From SIG607 sp045601805 (GTDB taxonomy: Bacteria; Bacillota; Clostridia; Oscillospirales; Acutalibacteraceae): a DNA stretch of 50,388 bases. Each line of letters starts with the position of its first letter. The stretch's first letter is position 1. The notes under the pieces were generated by a model. The model saw nothing but the letters and a program-made list of their open reading frames with translations. It searched no databases and was not told the DNA's origin. The stretch lies in assembly GCA_045601805.1 (NCBI GenBank), contig JAZSAJ010000004.1, forward strand, positions 1 through 50,388, read 5' to 3'. Made by a program: the position numbers and the translations under genes. Below are positions 33,705 to 41,438 of this stretch, piece by piece.

Positions 33705-35591
33705 TTATTTAAACATCAATTTTATAAACAAACCGCCCTGAACGGTTCTATGACGAAATCCTTGCATATGCGAAGTGTCTGCATAGTACCAATCTGTCAT
33801 AGGAACGCGGGTTCGCATGGTGTTATATGCAGCCCAAAGACTACCTACAAGGCAGTTGAAATCCTCATTGTTGTCCGCAAGGGAGGCCGCCCAAACAAGC
33901 CAATCGGATTTTGTATATTTTTCTCTGGAATCAAGCGGAACACCATAAGGTAAAAGTTCTTTTTTGTAGCGTTCGATTTCTCCTTTATAAAACTTTGTCG
34001 GGAAAAGATCTGTACCCCACAGTTTATCCCATATAGCGTTATATTTTAAAGAAAAAGTATCGGGTTGGTCAAACGCCAAGCGATAGCTTCCGTCGGTGTT
34101 TTGGGCTCTTTCTACCACCGATGCGGCATATTTTTTTGCCGTTGCCATCATTTCTGCGGATTTTTCGGCATCGCCAAGTCTTTCAAGAATACGAGCATAT
34201 CCCGCGATACCCATAATTGCCTTGATGGAGAGGTTTACATTGTGAGAAAGATGACCTGCAAAATCATCAGTGCAAAGTTGATTTTCGGGGTCAAGACCGT
34301 ATTTAATCAGATACTCATTCCACTTATCGATCGTTTCCAGGTGTTGCTTTGCAAAAGAAGCGTCGTTATCGGCATCCGCAATTGCGGCGAATAATATGAT
34401 CATGTTGCCGCATTCTTCAACAGGCATTTGCCCTTTTTTGATTATAGAAATATTGGTGCGGTCCACCCAATAGACCTGCCCATTAACCAAAGGGTATTGC
34501 CCTACATCGTGAGGGGCAAAATCACAGCACCATTCGTCCGTAGCGGCATATTTCATAATTGGTCGAAGCATGCCTTTAAGCAGTTCGGTGTTATAAAGTA
34601 GAAATACCGGTGCAGAAGGATAGGTGACATCTACGGTCGCGGCACAGCCGTTAGAGAAGCACTCTTTAGAAATAAAGAGGTTATTGCCGTCGCGATCTAC
34701 AACCAACTTGTGCGCCGCCATTATTTGGCGTACGGAAAGAAGTAACAGTTCAGCATATTTTTTACCTCCCTTTAACTCCGCATCCGTCTTTATTTTGTTT
34801 GAAAACTCGTTACAACGAGCAAGGACGGTTTCATAATCTGTCGCCGCTTCTGCCATTGCAATTTCAATGGTTTTGCCATCCTTTTTCCAGTATGCTTTCA
34901 GGTTTTCCCCGAAATACTGAATACTTTCTATGTCATCGTATGCAAATAAGAAAAGTGCATCGTTTTTAAGGTCTGCTTCTACTGTAACTGCATACATATC
35001 ATTAAACACGGTGTGATCGACAACGCCCTCGCCCTTGACACCGAGGTATAAGTAACCCCAGTCAATACGAATATCGTCGCCGCTGCGCCAAAGCACTTTT
35101 TGATTTCCGTTCCCCATGCAAATAGCGGTAACACCGTCAACAGTTACGGGGTTTGCGATTGCTCTTCCTTCGCCTTTAGTGTTCAGCACCAACTCTTCAC
35201 TTGCTATGAATTTAACCCTCACACTGTGTTCTTTGCCGTCAAGACTTTCAAAGGATGTATTCGCATAAGCAACAGGACGAGAGGCATAGTAAAGGTCTTC
35301 TATCAAAGTGGGGGATGTAAAATGAACGGTAAGGCGAATCGTATCATTTTTGTATGTAATAATTGTAGAATAAGCATCGATCTCGATGTTTTCAACCTTC
35401 ATTGACGGTTTATTGGAATTGTTATTTTGTCCGAAAAAATGATATTCCACTTCATCAACGAAAACTCCTCCGTACATAGTGTTAGGCTTTCCGGTCCAGT
35501 GAACTGTGTTTTTCAATACAGAATCTTCTGCCCAAATGGAAAAATAAGGATCAATATTAATAATAGGGATTGCAGGCGGGCGCATTTGCAT
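33705..35591 (-). CDS. DUF4965/glutaminase-A-like family protein
   Basis: A 628-residue protein of the GtaA-like group with domains usually called DUF4964, DUF5127, DUF4965 and DUF1793, folded as a beta-sandwich plus an (alpha/alpha)6 barrel like those of glycoside hydrolases. The N-terminus has PPAIPIINIDPYFSIW near 5, the middle has ECFSNGCAATVDVTYPS near 310 and DFAPHDVGQYPLVNGQVY near 355, and the C-terminus has NAIWDKLWGTDLFP near 535. Family annotations of glutaminase are weak; carbohydrate hydrolysis is as likely. ATG 35591 follows AGGAGG with eight bases. There is no signal peptide. It is divergent from its own AraC gene and forms a cassette like the GH20 one. Confidence 0.8.
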   Translation of the reverse strand: MQMRPPAIPIINIDPYFSIWAEDSVLKNTVHWTGKPNTMYGGVFVDEVEYHFFGQNNNSNKPSMKVENIEIDAYSTIITYKNDTIRLTVHFTSPTLIEDLYYASRPVAYANTSFESLDGKEHSVRVKFIASEELVLNTKGEGRAIANPVTVDGVTAICMGNGNQKVLWRSGDDIRIDWGYLYLGVKGEGVVDHTVFNDMYAVTVEADLKNDALFLFAYDDIESIQYFGENLKAYWKKDGKTIEIAMAEAATDYETVLARCNEFSNKIKTDAELKGGKKYAELLLLSVRQIMAAHKLVVDRDGNNLFISKECFSNGCAATVDVTYPSAPVFLLYNTELLKGMLRPIMKYAATDEWCCDFAPHDVGQYPLVNGQVYWVDRTNISIIKKGQMPVEECGNMIILFAAIADADNDASFAKQHLETIDKWNEYLIKYGLDPENQLCTDDFAGHLSHNVNLSIKAIMGIAGYARILERLGDAEKSAEMMATAKKYAASVVERAQNTDGSYRLAFDQPDTFSLKYNAIWDKLWGTDLFPTKFYKGEIERYKKELLPYGVPLDSREKYTKSDWLVWAASLADNNEDFNCLVGSLWAAYNTMRTRVPMTDWYYADTSHMQGFRHRTVQGGLFIKLMFK

Positions 35592-35630
35592 AGGTAAAAC
35601 CTCCTTGATATTTGTTTTCAATTATAGTAT

Positions 35631-35650
35631 AATAAGTCATACGACTTATT
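35631..35650. promoter_or_regulatory. palindromic operator between DUF4965 and AraC genes
   Basis: AATAAGTC (35631-35638) and GACTTATT (35643-35650) form a perfect inverted repeat with a four-base centre. A minus-strand TATAAT (35626-35621) lies directly beside it, so binding here would govern the hydrolase promoter. Confidence 0.6.
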
Positions 35651-35688
35651 ACAATGTATATTTTAATTAATAAAGTGAGGAAAACAAT

Positions 35689-36504
35689 TTGAGCGAGTAT
35701 TTGAAGTCGTTTGTTGGTTTTGATAAAATGCCTTTTTATATTACATTAGCTGGTGTTACATATCCCACTCCGACTTATCATATCACAAGAAATTGCTCTG
35801 ATGTATCGGTAATTGAATATATAACAGACGGTGATGGCTATGTAGTGATCGACGATAAAATACACCATGTGCGTAAGAATATGATTTATTTTCTCCCATC
35901 GGGGCAAAATCATAATTACTACAGTGACAGAAAAAATCCTTTTCAAAAGATTTTTCTAAATGTTTCAGGAGATTTTTGCCAACATCTTATTTTTGCGTAC
36001 AGCCTTTCGGGAAAGCATTTCTTTGACGCATATGACTTAAAACCTGTTTTTGAAAGAATTGTCAGTATTATTAGTTCGGATATGACGGATAGCGAAATGC
36101 AATCGGTATTACAGGGGCTTTTTGTTGAAATATTATCCAAACTCTCAACTGTTATAACCAAGGCTACATATAGTGAAGAAGCACTTAAACTAAAAAACTA
36201 TCTTGATTCAAATTTTCATCGAATTATATCAGCCAAAGAACTTTCAAAAACAATATTTCGTTCGCCTGATTACTGTCAAAAACTGTTCATTCGCGAATTT
36301 AACATTACTCCATACGCTTACCAAATTGAGCGAAAAATGCAAACAGCTAAATTGCTGCTTGTAAACACGAATATGTCTATAACCGAAATAGCAGAAAAAC
36401 TGGGATACAATGATATTCACTATTTTTCAAATCTATTCCAAAAAAAGTGTGGGTACAGACCTTCAAGTTACAGAAAAGCAAGTAAGAATTATAATATTCT
36501 TTAA
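35689..36504 (+). CDS. AraC-family regulator of the DUF4965 cassette
   Basis: A 271-residue AraC/XylS regulator with TTG start (35689) after GTGAGG. The sensor half contains VIEYITDGDGYVVIDD near 40 and a cupin-like FLPSGQNHNYY near 68. The DNA-binding half has SAKELSKTIFRSPDYCQKLF near 180 and ITEIAEKLGYNDIHYFSNLF near 230, then CGYRPSSYRK. It shares with the GH20 cassette the plan of hydrolase on minus, regulator on plus, repeat unit after the regulator. Unit C begins 24 bases after its stop. Confidence 0.87.
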   Translation: MSEYLKSFVGFDKMPFYITLAGVTYPTPTYHITRNCSDVSVIEYITDGDGYVVIDDKIHHVRKNMIYFLPSGQNHNYYSDRKNPFQKIFLNVSGDFCQHLIFAYSLSGKHFFDAYDLKPVFERIVSIISSDMTDSEMQSVLQGLFVEILSKLSTVITKATYSEEALKLKNYLDSNFHRIISAKELSKTIFRSPDYCQKLFIREFNITPYAYQIERKMQTAKLLLVNTNMSITEIAEKLGYNDIHYFSNLFQKKCGYRPSSYRKASKNYNIL

Positions 36505-36520
36505 GAATAAATTCACGCAG

Positions 36521-36760
36521 TATAAAACTCCTCAAATTACAGATAATAACATCACAATTTGTAATTTAAGGAGAAATGTATATATGAAAGCAACTGGAAT
36601 AGTTCGTAGAATAGAGACTCGTGTTATAATAACACAAAAGTGCTATAAAGCATTATAAATACTGGGATTATGGGCGATTTTTAAAGAAAAGTTTTTAATA
36701 AAAAACAGCATATTTTGATAATACATAGCAAAAGCGAGGTGAAATCCCCCTCGCTTTTTT
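36521..36760 (+). repeat. spoVT-5'-like repeat unit C
   Basis: This unit has the most complete leader: CTCCTCAAATTACAGAT (36528-36544) pairs with ATTTGTAATTTAAGGAG (36557-36573) at 16 of 17 positions, one as G-U. The Shine-Dalgarno site is therefore in the stem. The mini-ORF follows at 36584. After it comes ATAAATACTGGG (36655-36666), also present upstream of spoVT, and the AAAGCGAGG/CCTCGCTTT terminator (36731-36757). Confidence 0.82.
36584..36658 (+). CDS. mini-ORF C, spoVT N-terminus-like
   Basis: Encodes 24 residues beginning MKATGIVRRIE, identical to SpoVT for ten residues, then TRVIITQKCYKAL, which tracks the SpoVT DDLGRVVIPK segment with one codon missing. It has AAGGAG ten bases upstream, inside a strong hairpin. 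Function, if any, is unknown. Confidence 0.35.
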   Translation: MKATGIVRRIETRVIITQKCYKAL

Positions 36761-36767
36761 GAATAAG

Positions 36768-36893
36768 TTAGTGCTTTGCGACTTTGTGATTTACTAAGGT
36801 TTTGCCAGCTGAACTCTTGGCCTTGCTCGAAGATTTTTTCGAAGCTAAAGTTTTCGCTGCTTTGCCAACTTTACCACCGTGATGAACTGCCAT
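36768..36893 (-). CDS. 41-residue Lys/Ala/Ser-rich basic protein
   Basis: A tiny gene with an AGGGGG site seven bases before its ATG. The product (MAVHHGGKVGKAAKTLAS, then KKSSSKAKSSAGKT and a basic end) is rich in Lys, Ala and Ser, like short histone-H1-type tails, and could bind nucleic acid or be unstructured. It lies four bases downstream of the 70-residue gene, so the two form a unit. It is a real-looking gene because of its ribosome site, tight spacing and low-complexity pattern, but I cannot assign a family name. Confidence 0.6.
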   Translation of the reverse strand: MAVHHGGKVGKAAKTLASKKSSSKAKSSAGKTLVNHKVAKH

Positions 36894-36897
36894 TTTA

Positions 36898-37110
36898 TTA
36901 CCCCCTATGAATGCTAGGACAACAGTTTTTGCATCCATCTGCATCCCAATAATAAGATTTAGCTTTAGTTAATGCGTCAAAATCGTTTACGCAAAAACCT
37001 AAAGATATAACGTTTGTAATATGCATTTTATTTGCATGTTCAAGTGTGTGAACTTCATGATGAAGCCCAGGATTTCTAGTTTGATTTTTGTTTACAACGT
37101 AATAAGCCAT
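36898..37110 (-). CDS. 70-residue Cys/His small protein
   Basis: Begins MAYYVVNKNQTRNPGLHHEV and continues with HANKMHITNVISLGFCVND and a C-terminal DADGCKNCCPSIHRG. I recall small proteins of the general form YYVNxNxQxxGxHEVH...LG...C...A...AK...GCxxCxxxCH in many bacteria, often beside a Lys/Ala-rich mini-protein, as here; I know no function for them. The conserved Cys and His residues suggest a metal-binding fold. An AGGGAG site precedes the ATG. The neighbours downstream (minus-strand sense: methyltransferase first, then this pair) place it in a DNA-modification/defence context. Confidence 0.65.
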   Translation of the reverse strand: MAYYVVNKNQTRNPGLHHEVHTLEHANKMHITNVISLGFCVNDFDALTKAKSYYWDADGCKNCCPSIHRG

Positions 37111-37171
37111 TTAAATAGCTCCCTTCATATAATTTTGTTTTTGTAAGATTTGTCAATAGACAAGGAAGGGA

Positions 37172-37266
37172 GAGTGTGTTAAACTGATACATAGCAAAAG
37201 ATTGTGTATAACACACTCGCCCAGAAAAATCTTATGGTTTATTCCCGTAAATCATAAGATTTTTTC
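37172..37266. other. structured gene-free stretch with two strong inverted repeats
   Basis: No gene is visible in 37111-37552. GAGTGTGTTA (37172-37181) pairs with TAACACACTC (37209-37218), and the loop contains GATACATAGCAAAAG, a piece shared with repeat units A-C. Directly after it a 17-bp stem with one G-U pair (37225-37241 / 37248-37264, loop TTCCCG) has T-tracts on both sides and can act as a bidirectional terminator. AGCAAAC/GTTTGCT (37317-37334) is a third small stem. The remaining bases up to 37523 are AT-rich with nothing I recognise. Confidence 0.6.
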
Positions 37267-37523
37267 TTTTTGTAAGAAACAATCATATTTTACCACCACG
37301 CTTTGACGAGAAATTTAGCAAACAAACGTTTGCTGTAAGATGATCATATCACAAAATATTGAAATGTCAAGAATTTGAGCATACCATATTTTGTGGTTAT
37401 TGCACAAAAATCACTTTTAATTATATACCTATAAGGTGATGAATTCTTTACTTTTTGTAAACATTTAAATATATTTGTTTGTGCATAGTGACAAATTTTA
37501 TAAAAACCTTTTTAAGAATAAAA

Positions 37524-37554
37524 AACAAAAGCGGAATTCCATTCCGCTTTTGTT
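37524..37554 (-). terminator. terminator of the methyltransferase gene
   Basis: AACAAAAGCGGAAT/ATTCCGCTTTTGTT with a three-base loop; the minus-strand gene ends at its edge. Confidence 0.9.
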
Positions 37555-39778
37555 ACTTTATTAACTCAAATTTAAATAGCATTGGTATAATCTCGGTATT
37601 ATAATAATGTTTAAGTGCATCATCTAATTTTTTGATTTCCGAATTTAAAGCATTATATTTATATACCATAACTGGATTGCCTTTTTTATCTTTTCTTCCG
37701 CTATCTATCTTGATATTAAGTTCTTGCATTATTTGCCATAAGCCATAACGAAACTTTTTATTTGCCGATTTGTATTCATCCGTTTTAGATGCCTCAAATA
37801 ATACATCTCTCCAATATTTTAAAAGTGTTTGTTCGATTTCTGACAACTCTAAACCATCATTCAGTAATTTTTGCAACGCTTTCCAAGCCAACGTGTCTTC
37901 ACGATCAAAGCACAATTCATTACGATAAAAACGTTTGTCGCTCCCTAAAAACGATTTACATTTGTTTTTAGGGGTAAGTGCAGTATAAATCAAACATTTT
38001 CTTAAAAAATCTTTATCATTTAAAAACGAACCTTGCCCATCATATGACTTTGAATAAACATCAGCCTTGTACCATTTATCATATGGGAAAGTAGCCGCAA
38101 CAAATAGGGGTAATTTTTCGGTAAAATTATCACTTCTAAGGTAAAATCCATGAGCTTTATATATTCCGCAACGAGTTAACATTACATCTTTTCTATCAAT
38201 TTGAAAATTGCTTGCTACTAAATATGCAACTATTTCATCGCTATAAATCGGTTTTATATAAACTTTTCTACCGTTCGAAACAAATTCCGAACCATCCCTT
38301 TCGCAGATAATTCCATCTTCTGAATAGTTAACCAGTGGCCTTTTGTCGTATGCATATGAAAGATTGTAAAACGCCTTTTTAATAGTGATATCATCAGTCG
38401 CTCTACTTGTGATTTGATTTTCAATGTCGTATGGCGTGAGTGTGATTTGTTTTGTATCAGAATCATCAATGTTCTTCCACCAAATACATCCTATTGCAGA
38501 AACTTGATTTGCATGGAAGTGCTTTCGATTACATAAGAAACCATCAACAAATTTTTTATTTGCTAAACTTTGATTACGCCAATACTTTGTTGGTGCGTAT
38601 AAAATATAACTATCTGTTGGCTTTCTTAAATAAAATTTAAAACCACTCCAAATAAAGAGATTTGATAAGTCATTTAAAACCACACCTTTATATTCTTTTT
38701 TCATCTCTTTAATGACATAACTTTGTTTCCATACATTTTCTTTTTTACCAGTTCCTTGAATTCCGCCGCTACCCGATTCGCTATATGGTGGATTTTCCAT
38801 AAGTATAACGACACAATTTGGGTCGTTTACTCGTTCTCGTATAAAATCATTTGCTATTCCTTGTTCATTTTTTTCTGCAGGGATAATATCATACGCTAAA
38901 GCATCTATGTTGGGAATGACAACAAGACATTTATCACCATATTTATAGTTTAATATTGCATACTCATTAAATTCAATTGTAGATAAAATACAATGTTTTA
39001 ATATTTCGTCAGGCAATCCTTCCTCAAGGTTTCCTGTTCCTGCACATCTATCAATAATTATATAATCCTTACCTTCGGGTATTTCCTCTATAGCCCTGTA
39101 GAGCATCTTATGCATTTCGTTAACATAAGCTGTTGGAGTATAATAAGCACCCTGTTCCCTTTGCAAAAGCCCAGGATTTAAGCAATCCATAATATCTTCG
39201 AATTCAATGTTATCAGCTTTTTCGTAAGGATAAATTCTGTCTTGTAAAACATTAGGGTTTCTTATTTCTGCATTTTTACCTTTGATAAACTTATCTTTAT
39301 CTTGGCTGTGCTTATAGAATTGCTGAGACAAACCGAGAATATTGTTTTTATCAACGTGATATTTTACAAAATTTTCACTGTTAACTACAGTTAATAATTC
39401 CTGTAAGCCGGTACTTGTAGAATAATCTATAGTGATATATTTAGCTTCGGTCTTATACGCTTCATTATTTTTACTTGCTGCACCAAAATAAACTTTTTCA
39501 ATATCGTCTAATAAATCCTCAGATTTAAAGATATAGGCGGTTTCTCTATTTAGGTCATTAAGAATAAGGTTTGCTGGCAGCTTTTCACCACGAATACGTA
39601 TACGTGAGGCATATTTTATCGCTTGTGATAAAACCTCATAAATGTTTTTAATATCAACCTTATTTTCATATAGGTTTCCTTTATCCACACCGTCAGTGTT
39701 ATGAGATAAATCAGGATTTATACCTACTCTACTATAAAATTCTCTTTGACCTTCATATTCGTCATGATATTGTTTCAT
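37553..39778 (-). CDS. N6-adenine DNA methyltransferase
   Basis: A 741-residue DNA methyltransferase of the N6-adenine class. The S-adenosylmethionine motif I is IIIDRCAGTGNLEE near residue 240, the catalytic motif IV is MENPPYSESG near 325, and QGAYYTPTAYVNEMHKML near 208 is the family's region just before the SAM domain. The long C-terminal half probably holds the target-recognition part. No separate restriction nuclease gene is adjacent and I see no clear PD-(D/E)xK site, so it could be a solitary methylase, a fused type IIG enzyme, or part of another defence system. It is divergent from a small Xre regulator with paired operators, a classic arrangement for controlled restriction-modification genes. 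Confidence 0.82.
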   Translation of the reverse strand: MKQYHDEYEGQREFYSRVGINPDLSHNTDGVDKGNLYENKVDIKNIYEVLSQAIKYASRIRIRGEKLPANLILNDLNRETAYIFKSEDLLDDIEKVYFGAASKNNEAYKTEAKYITIDYSTSTGLQELLTVVNSENFVKYHVDKNNILGLSQQFYKHSQDKDKFIKGKNAEIRNPNVLQDRIYPYEKADNIEFEDIMDCLNPGLLQREQGAYYTPTAYVNEMHKMLYRAIEEIPEGKDYIIIDRCAGTGNLEEGLPDEILKHCILSTIEFNEYAILNYKYGDKCLVVIPNIDALAYDIIPAEKNEQGIANDFIRERVNDPNCVVILMENPPYSESGSGGIQGTGKKENVWKQSYVIKEMKKEYKGVVLNDLSNLFIWSGFKFYLRKPTDSYILYAPTKYWRNQSLANKKFVDGFLCNRKHFHANQVSAIGCIWWKNIDDSDTKQITLTPYDIENQITSRATDDITIKKAFYNLSYAYDKRPLVNYSEDGIICERDGSEFVSNGRKVYIKPIYSDEIVAYLVASNFQIDRKDVMLTRCGIYKAHGFYLRSDNFTEKLPLFVAATFPYDKWYKADVYSKSYDGQGSFLNDKDFLRKCLIYTALTPKNKCKSFLGSDKRFYRNELCFDREDTLAWKALQKLLNDGLELSEIEQTLLKYWRDVLFEASKTDEYKSANKKFRYGLWQIMQELNIKIDSGRKDKKGNPVMVYKYNALNSEIKKLDDALKHYYNTEIIPMLFKFELIK

Positions 39779-39805
39779 AATATTACCACCAAAACTCTCC
39801 TTTAT

Positions 39806-39844
39806 GTAACATAATGTTACATAATTATTGTAACAAAAGGTTAC
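39806..39844. promoter_or_regulatory. paired controller-protein operators
   Basis: GTAACATAATGTTAC (39806-39820) and GTAACAAAAGGTTAC (39830-39844) share GTAAC-x5-GTTAC with centres 24 bases apart. They fill the short divergent intergenic region between the methyltransferase and the Xre gene, as C-boxes do in restriction-modification systems. Confidence 0.8.
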
Positions 39845-39864
39845 AATAAAATCAAGGTGATTTT

Positions 39865-40068
39865 ATGATTGGTCTTAGAAATATACGAAAACAACGAAAA
39901 CTTAATCAGCAAAAGGTTGCTATGGATTTGCATATTTCAAGAGAATCGTTATCCTATTATGAAAATGGAAAAAGAGAGCCCTCGCTTTCTTTGCTTGTAG
40001 AAATGTCAAAATATTTTAACGTATCAATAAATTTTTTAATCACCGGAGAAGAGTTTAAAAAAATATAA
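39865..40068 (+). CDS. Xre-type controller regulator
   Basis: A 67-residue protein that is a single helix-turn-helix_3 domain: LRNIRKQRKLNQQKVAMDL, then ISRESLSYYENGKREPS as recognition helix, and SLLVEMSKYFNVSINFLI. The size and architecture match restriction-modification C proteins, which bind paired operators to time methylase and nuclease expression. A CAAGGTGATTTT sequence supplies the ribosome site. It is followed by a terminator and is divergent from the methyltransferase. Confidence 0.85.
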   Translation: MIGLRNIRKQRKLNQQKVAMDLHISRESLSYYENGKREPSLSLLVEMSKYFNVSINFLITGEEFKKI

Positions 40069-40107
40069 GAACCGCAAGTGTAAAAAATAAATGCTTGCGG
40101 TTCTTTG
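40069..40107 (+). terminator. terminator after the Xre gene
   Basis: GAACCGCAAG (40069-40078) / CTTGCGGTTC (40094-40103) followed by TTTG. Confidence 0.8.
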
Positions 40108-40118
40108 TTTCAAGTATA

Positions 40119-40324
40119 TTTTTCTTCTTTTAACAAATAATAACAACACAATTTGTAATTTAAGGAGAAATGTATATATGAAAGCAACAGGTATTGTACG
40201 CCGTATAGATGCTCGCGGTATAATAACACAAAAGCCTCGAAAGCCGCACAAGCACTGGGTTTTCGCTGATTTTGTCCAAAATTTTTCGAGAAAACAGGCG
40301 GCTTTAGGCTTTTTAGTTTTTTGA
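40119..40324 (+). repeat. spoVT-5'-like repeat unit D
   Basis: Leader, AAGGAG site and mini-ORF match units A and C. The 3' part (40239-40267) is GAAAGCCGCACAAGCACTGG and following bases, which corresponds to 49098-49127 and 49219-49248 upstream of the intact spoVT. The unit links the restriction-modification-like genes to the Fic cassette. Confidence 0.82.
40178..40324 (+). CDS. mini-ORF D, spoVT N-terminus-like
   Basis: Encodes 48 residues: MKATGIVRRIDARGIITQKP, then RKPHKHWVFADF and a tail. The first 20 residues track SpoVT residues 1-21 with one codon missing after the Gly; this is AbrB-domain sequence (IDxRG-I/V-V/I). Beyond it the frame reads repeat sequence, so a folded AbrB domain is not possible. 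It may be a remnant or a micropeptide. Confidence 0.35.
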   Translation: MKATGIVRRIDARGIITQKPRKPHKHWVFADFVQNFSRKQAALGFLVF

Positions 40325-40352
40325 AAAACGGGGTGTTGAAATACATAATAAG

Positions 40353-40389
40353 AAGCTGGATGAGTGAGCTTGCTTGTCCAGCTTTTTGT
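40353..40389 (+). terminator. terminator after unit D
   Basis: AAGCTGGA/TCCAGCTT with a T-rich tail (TTTTGTTTT), between unit D and the Fic promoter. Confidence 0.8.
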
Positions 40390-40407
40390 TTTACTGGATA
40401 ATTTCCG

Positions 40408-40476
40408 TTATCGGCAATAAACCAATTATAAATCAAATCAAACTGCGTTGACATTTTGCCGATAATGTGATATACT
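40408..40476 (+). promoter_or_regulatory. Fic promoter with flanking inverted repeat
   Basis: TTGACA (40448-40453) and TATACT (40471-40476) with a 17-base spacer. The perfect inverted repeat TTATCGGCAA (40408-40417) / TTGCCGATAA (40456-40465) brackets the -35, its right arm lying in the spacer, a layout suited to repression by looping or by paired dimers, possibly by the HTH of Fic itself. Confidence 0.7.
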
Positions 40477-40503
40477 AATAACAGAAAATTCGGAGGTGGG
40501 AAT

Positions 40504-41400
40504 ATGAATTATTTATCCGTCAAAGAGATCGCATTGCTTTGGAATACATCTGAACGTAGTGTTCGCAATTATTGTGCTGCAGGACGTGTTCCCGGAGCTT
40601 TCCTTACTGGTAAGACTTGGAACATTCCCGAAAATGCAGAAAAACCAGAGAGAAGTAACAAAAGTAAACCTGCACCACAGACCTTGCTAGATATTTTGAA
40701 AGAGGAAAAGCGCGTTCAGGTACACGGCGGAATTTATCATAAAATCCAAATTGAACTAACCTATAACTCCAACCATATTGAAGGTAGCCGCCTCACTCAC
40801 GATCAAACCCGGTATATATTTGAAACCAATACTATTGGTATAACGGAGGAAGGGGTTCGGGTTGACGATATTATTGAAACATCCACTCACTTCCGTTGTA
40901 TCGATGAAATTATTGAAAATGCAAAATCGCAGCTCAGTGAAAAATTCATTAAACATTTACATTTTATTCTAAAGACCGGTACAAGCGATGCTAAAAAAGA
41001 CTGGTTTGCCGTTGGCGATTATAAAAAGTTACCGAATGAAGTTGGCGGCAGAGAAACAACCTTGCCTGAAGATGTTTCGGCTGAAATAAAAAAACTCATT
41101 GCTGAATATAACGGCAAAGAAAATGTGACCATTGAAGATATCATAGAATTTCATGTGCGGTTTGAACGCATCCATCCATTTCAAGATGGTAATGGCCGTA
41201 TTGGTAGACTTATTATGTTCAAAGAATGTCTTAAGCATAATATAGTTCCATTTATTATTGAGGATAAAATCAAAATGTTCTATTATCGCGGTCTGAAAGA
41301 GTGGAATCAGGAAAAGGGATATCTTACGGATACATGCCTATCTGCGCAGGATACTTTTAAAAGGTATTTAGATTATTTTAGAATACCATACGATCGATAG
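40504..41400 (+). CDS. Fic-domain protein with N-terminal HTH
   Basis: A 298-residue Fic protein. Fic enzymes usually transfer AMP from ATP to a target hydroxyl. The active site HPFQDGNGRIGR is at about residues 223-234. The inhibitory motif (S/T)xxxE(G/N) is seen as SNHIEGS at 89-95, so it belongs to the class with an N-terminal inhibitory helix. The first 45 residues look like a MerR/excisionase-type winged helix (LSVKEIALLWNTSERSVRNYCAAGRVPGA), so it may bind DNA and control its own promoter. It has a consensus promoter and GGAGGTGG site. It sits before the TcmP operon with a 38-base gap and might be part of it. Roles in toxin-antitoxin or defence are plausible but unproven. Confidence 0.88.
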   Translation: MNYLSVKEIALLWNTSERSVRNYCAAGRVPGAFLTGKTWNIPENAEKPERSNKSKPAPQTLLDILKEEKRVQVHGGIYHKIQIELTYNSNHIEGSRLTHDQTRYIFETNTIGITEEGVRVDDIIETSTHFRCIDEIIENAKSQLSEKFIKHLHFILKTGTSDAKKDWFAVGDYKKLPNEVGGRETTLPEDVSAEIKKLIAEYNGKENVTIEDIIEFHVRFERIHPFQDGNGRIGRLIMFKECLKHNIVPFIIEDKIKMFYYRGLKEWNQEKGYLTDTCLSAQDTFKRYLDYFRIPYDR

Positions 41401-41438
41401 GTGTCGTTTAATACGAGATTATAAGGAGGTTATAATAA

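Noticed and set aside
37111..37552. CRISPR array or tRNA in the structured stretch
   Set aside because: The inverted repeats differ from each other, do not recur at regular spacing, and no tRNA-like cloverleaf or CCA end can be drawn.
30283..40324. Insertion sequence ends in the repeat units
   Set aside because: No terminal inverted repeats, target duplications or transposase were found, so they are not called as insertion sequences.
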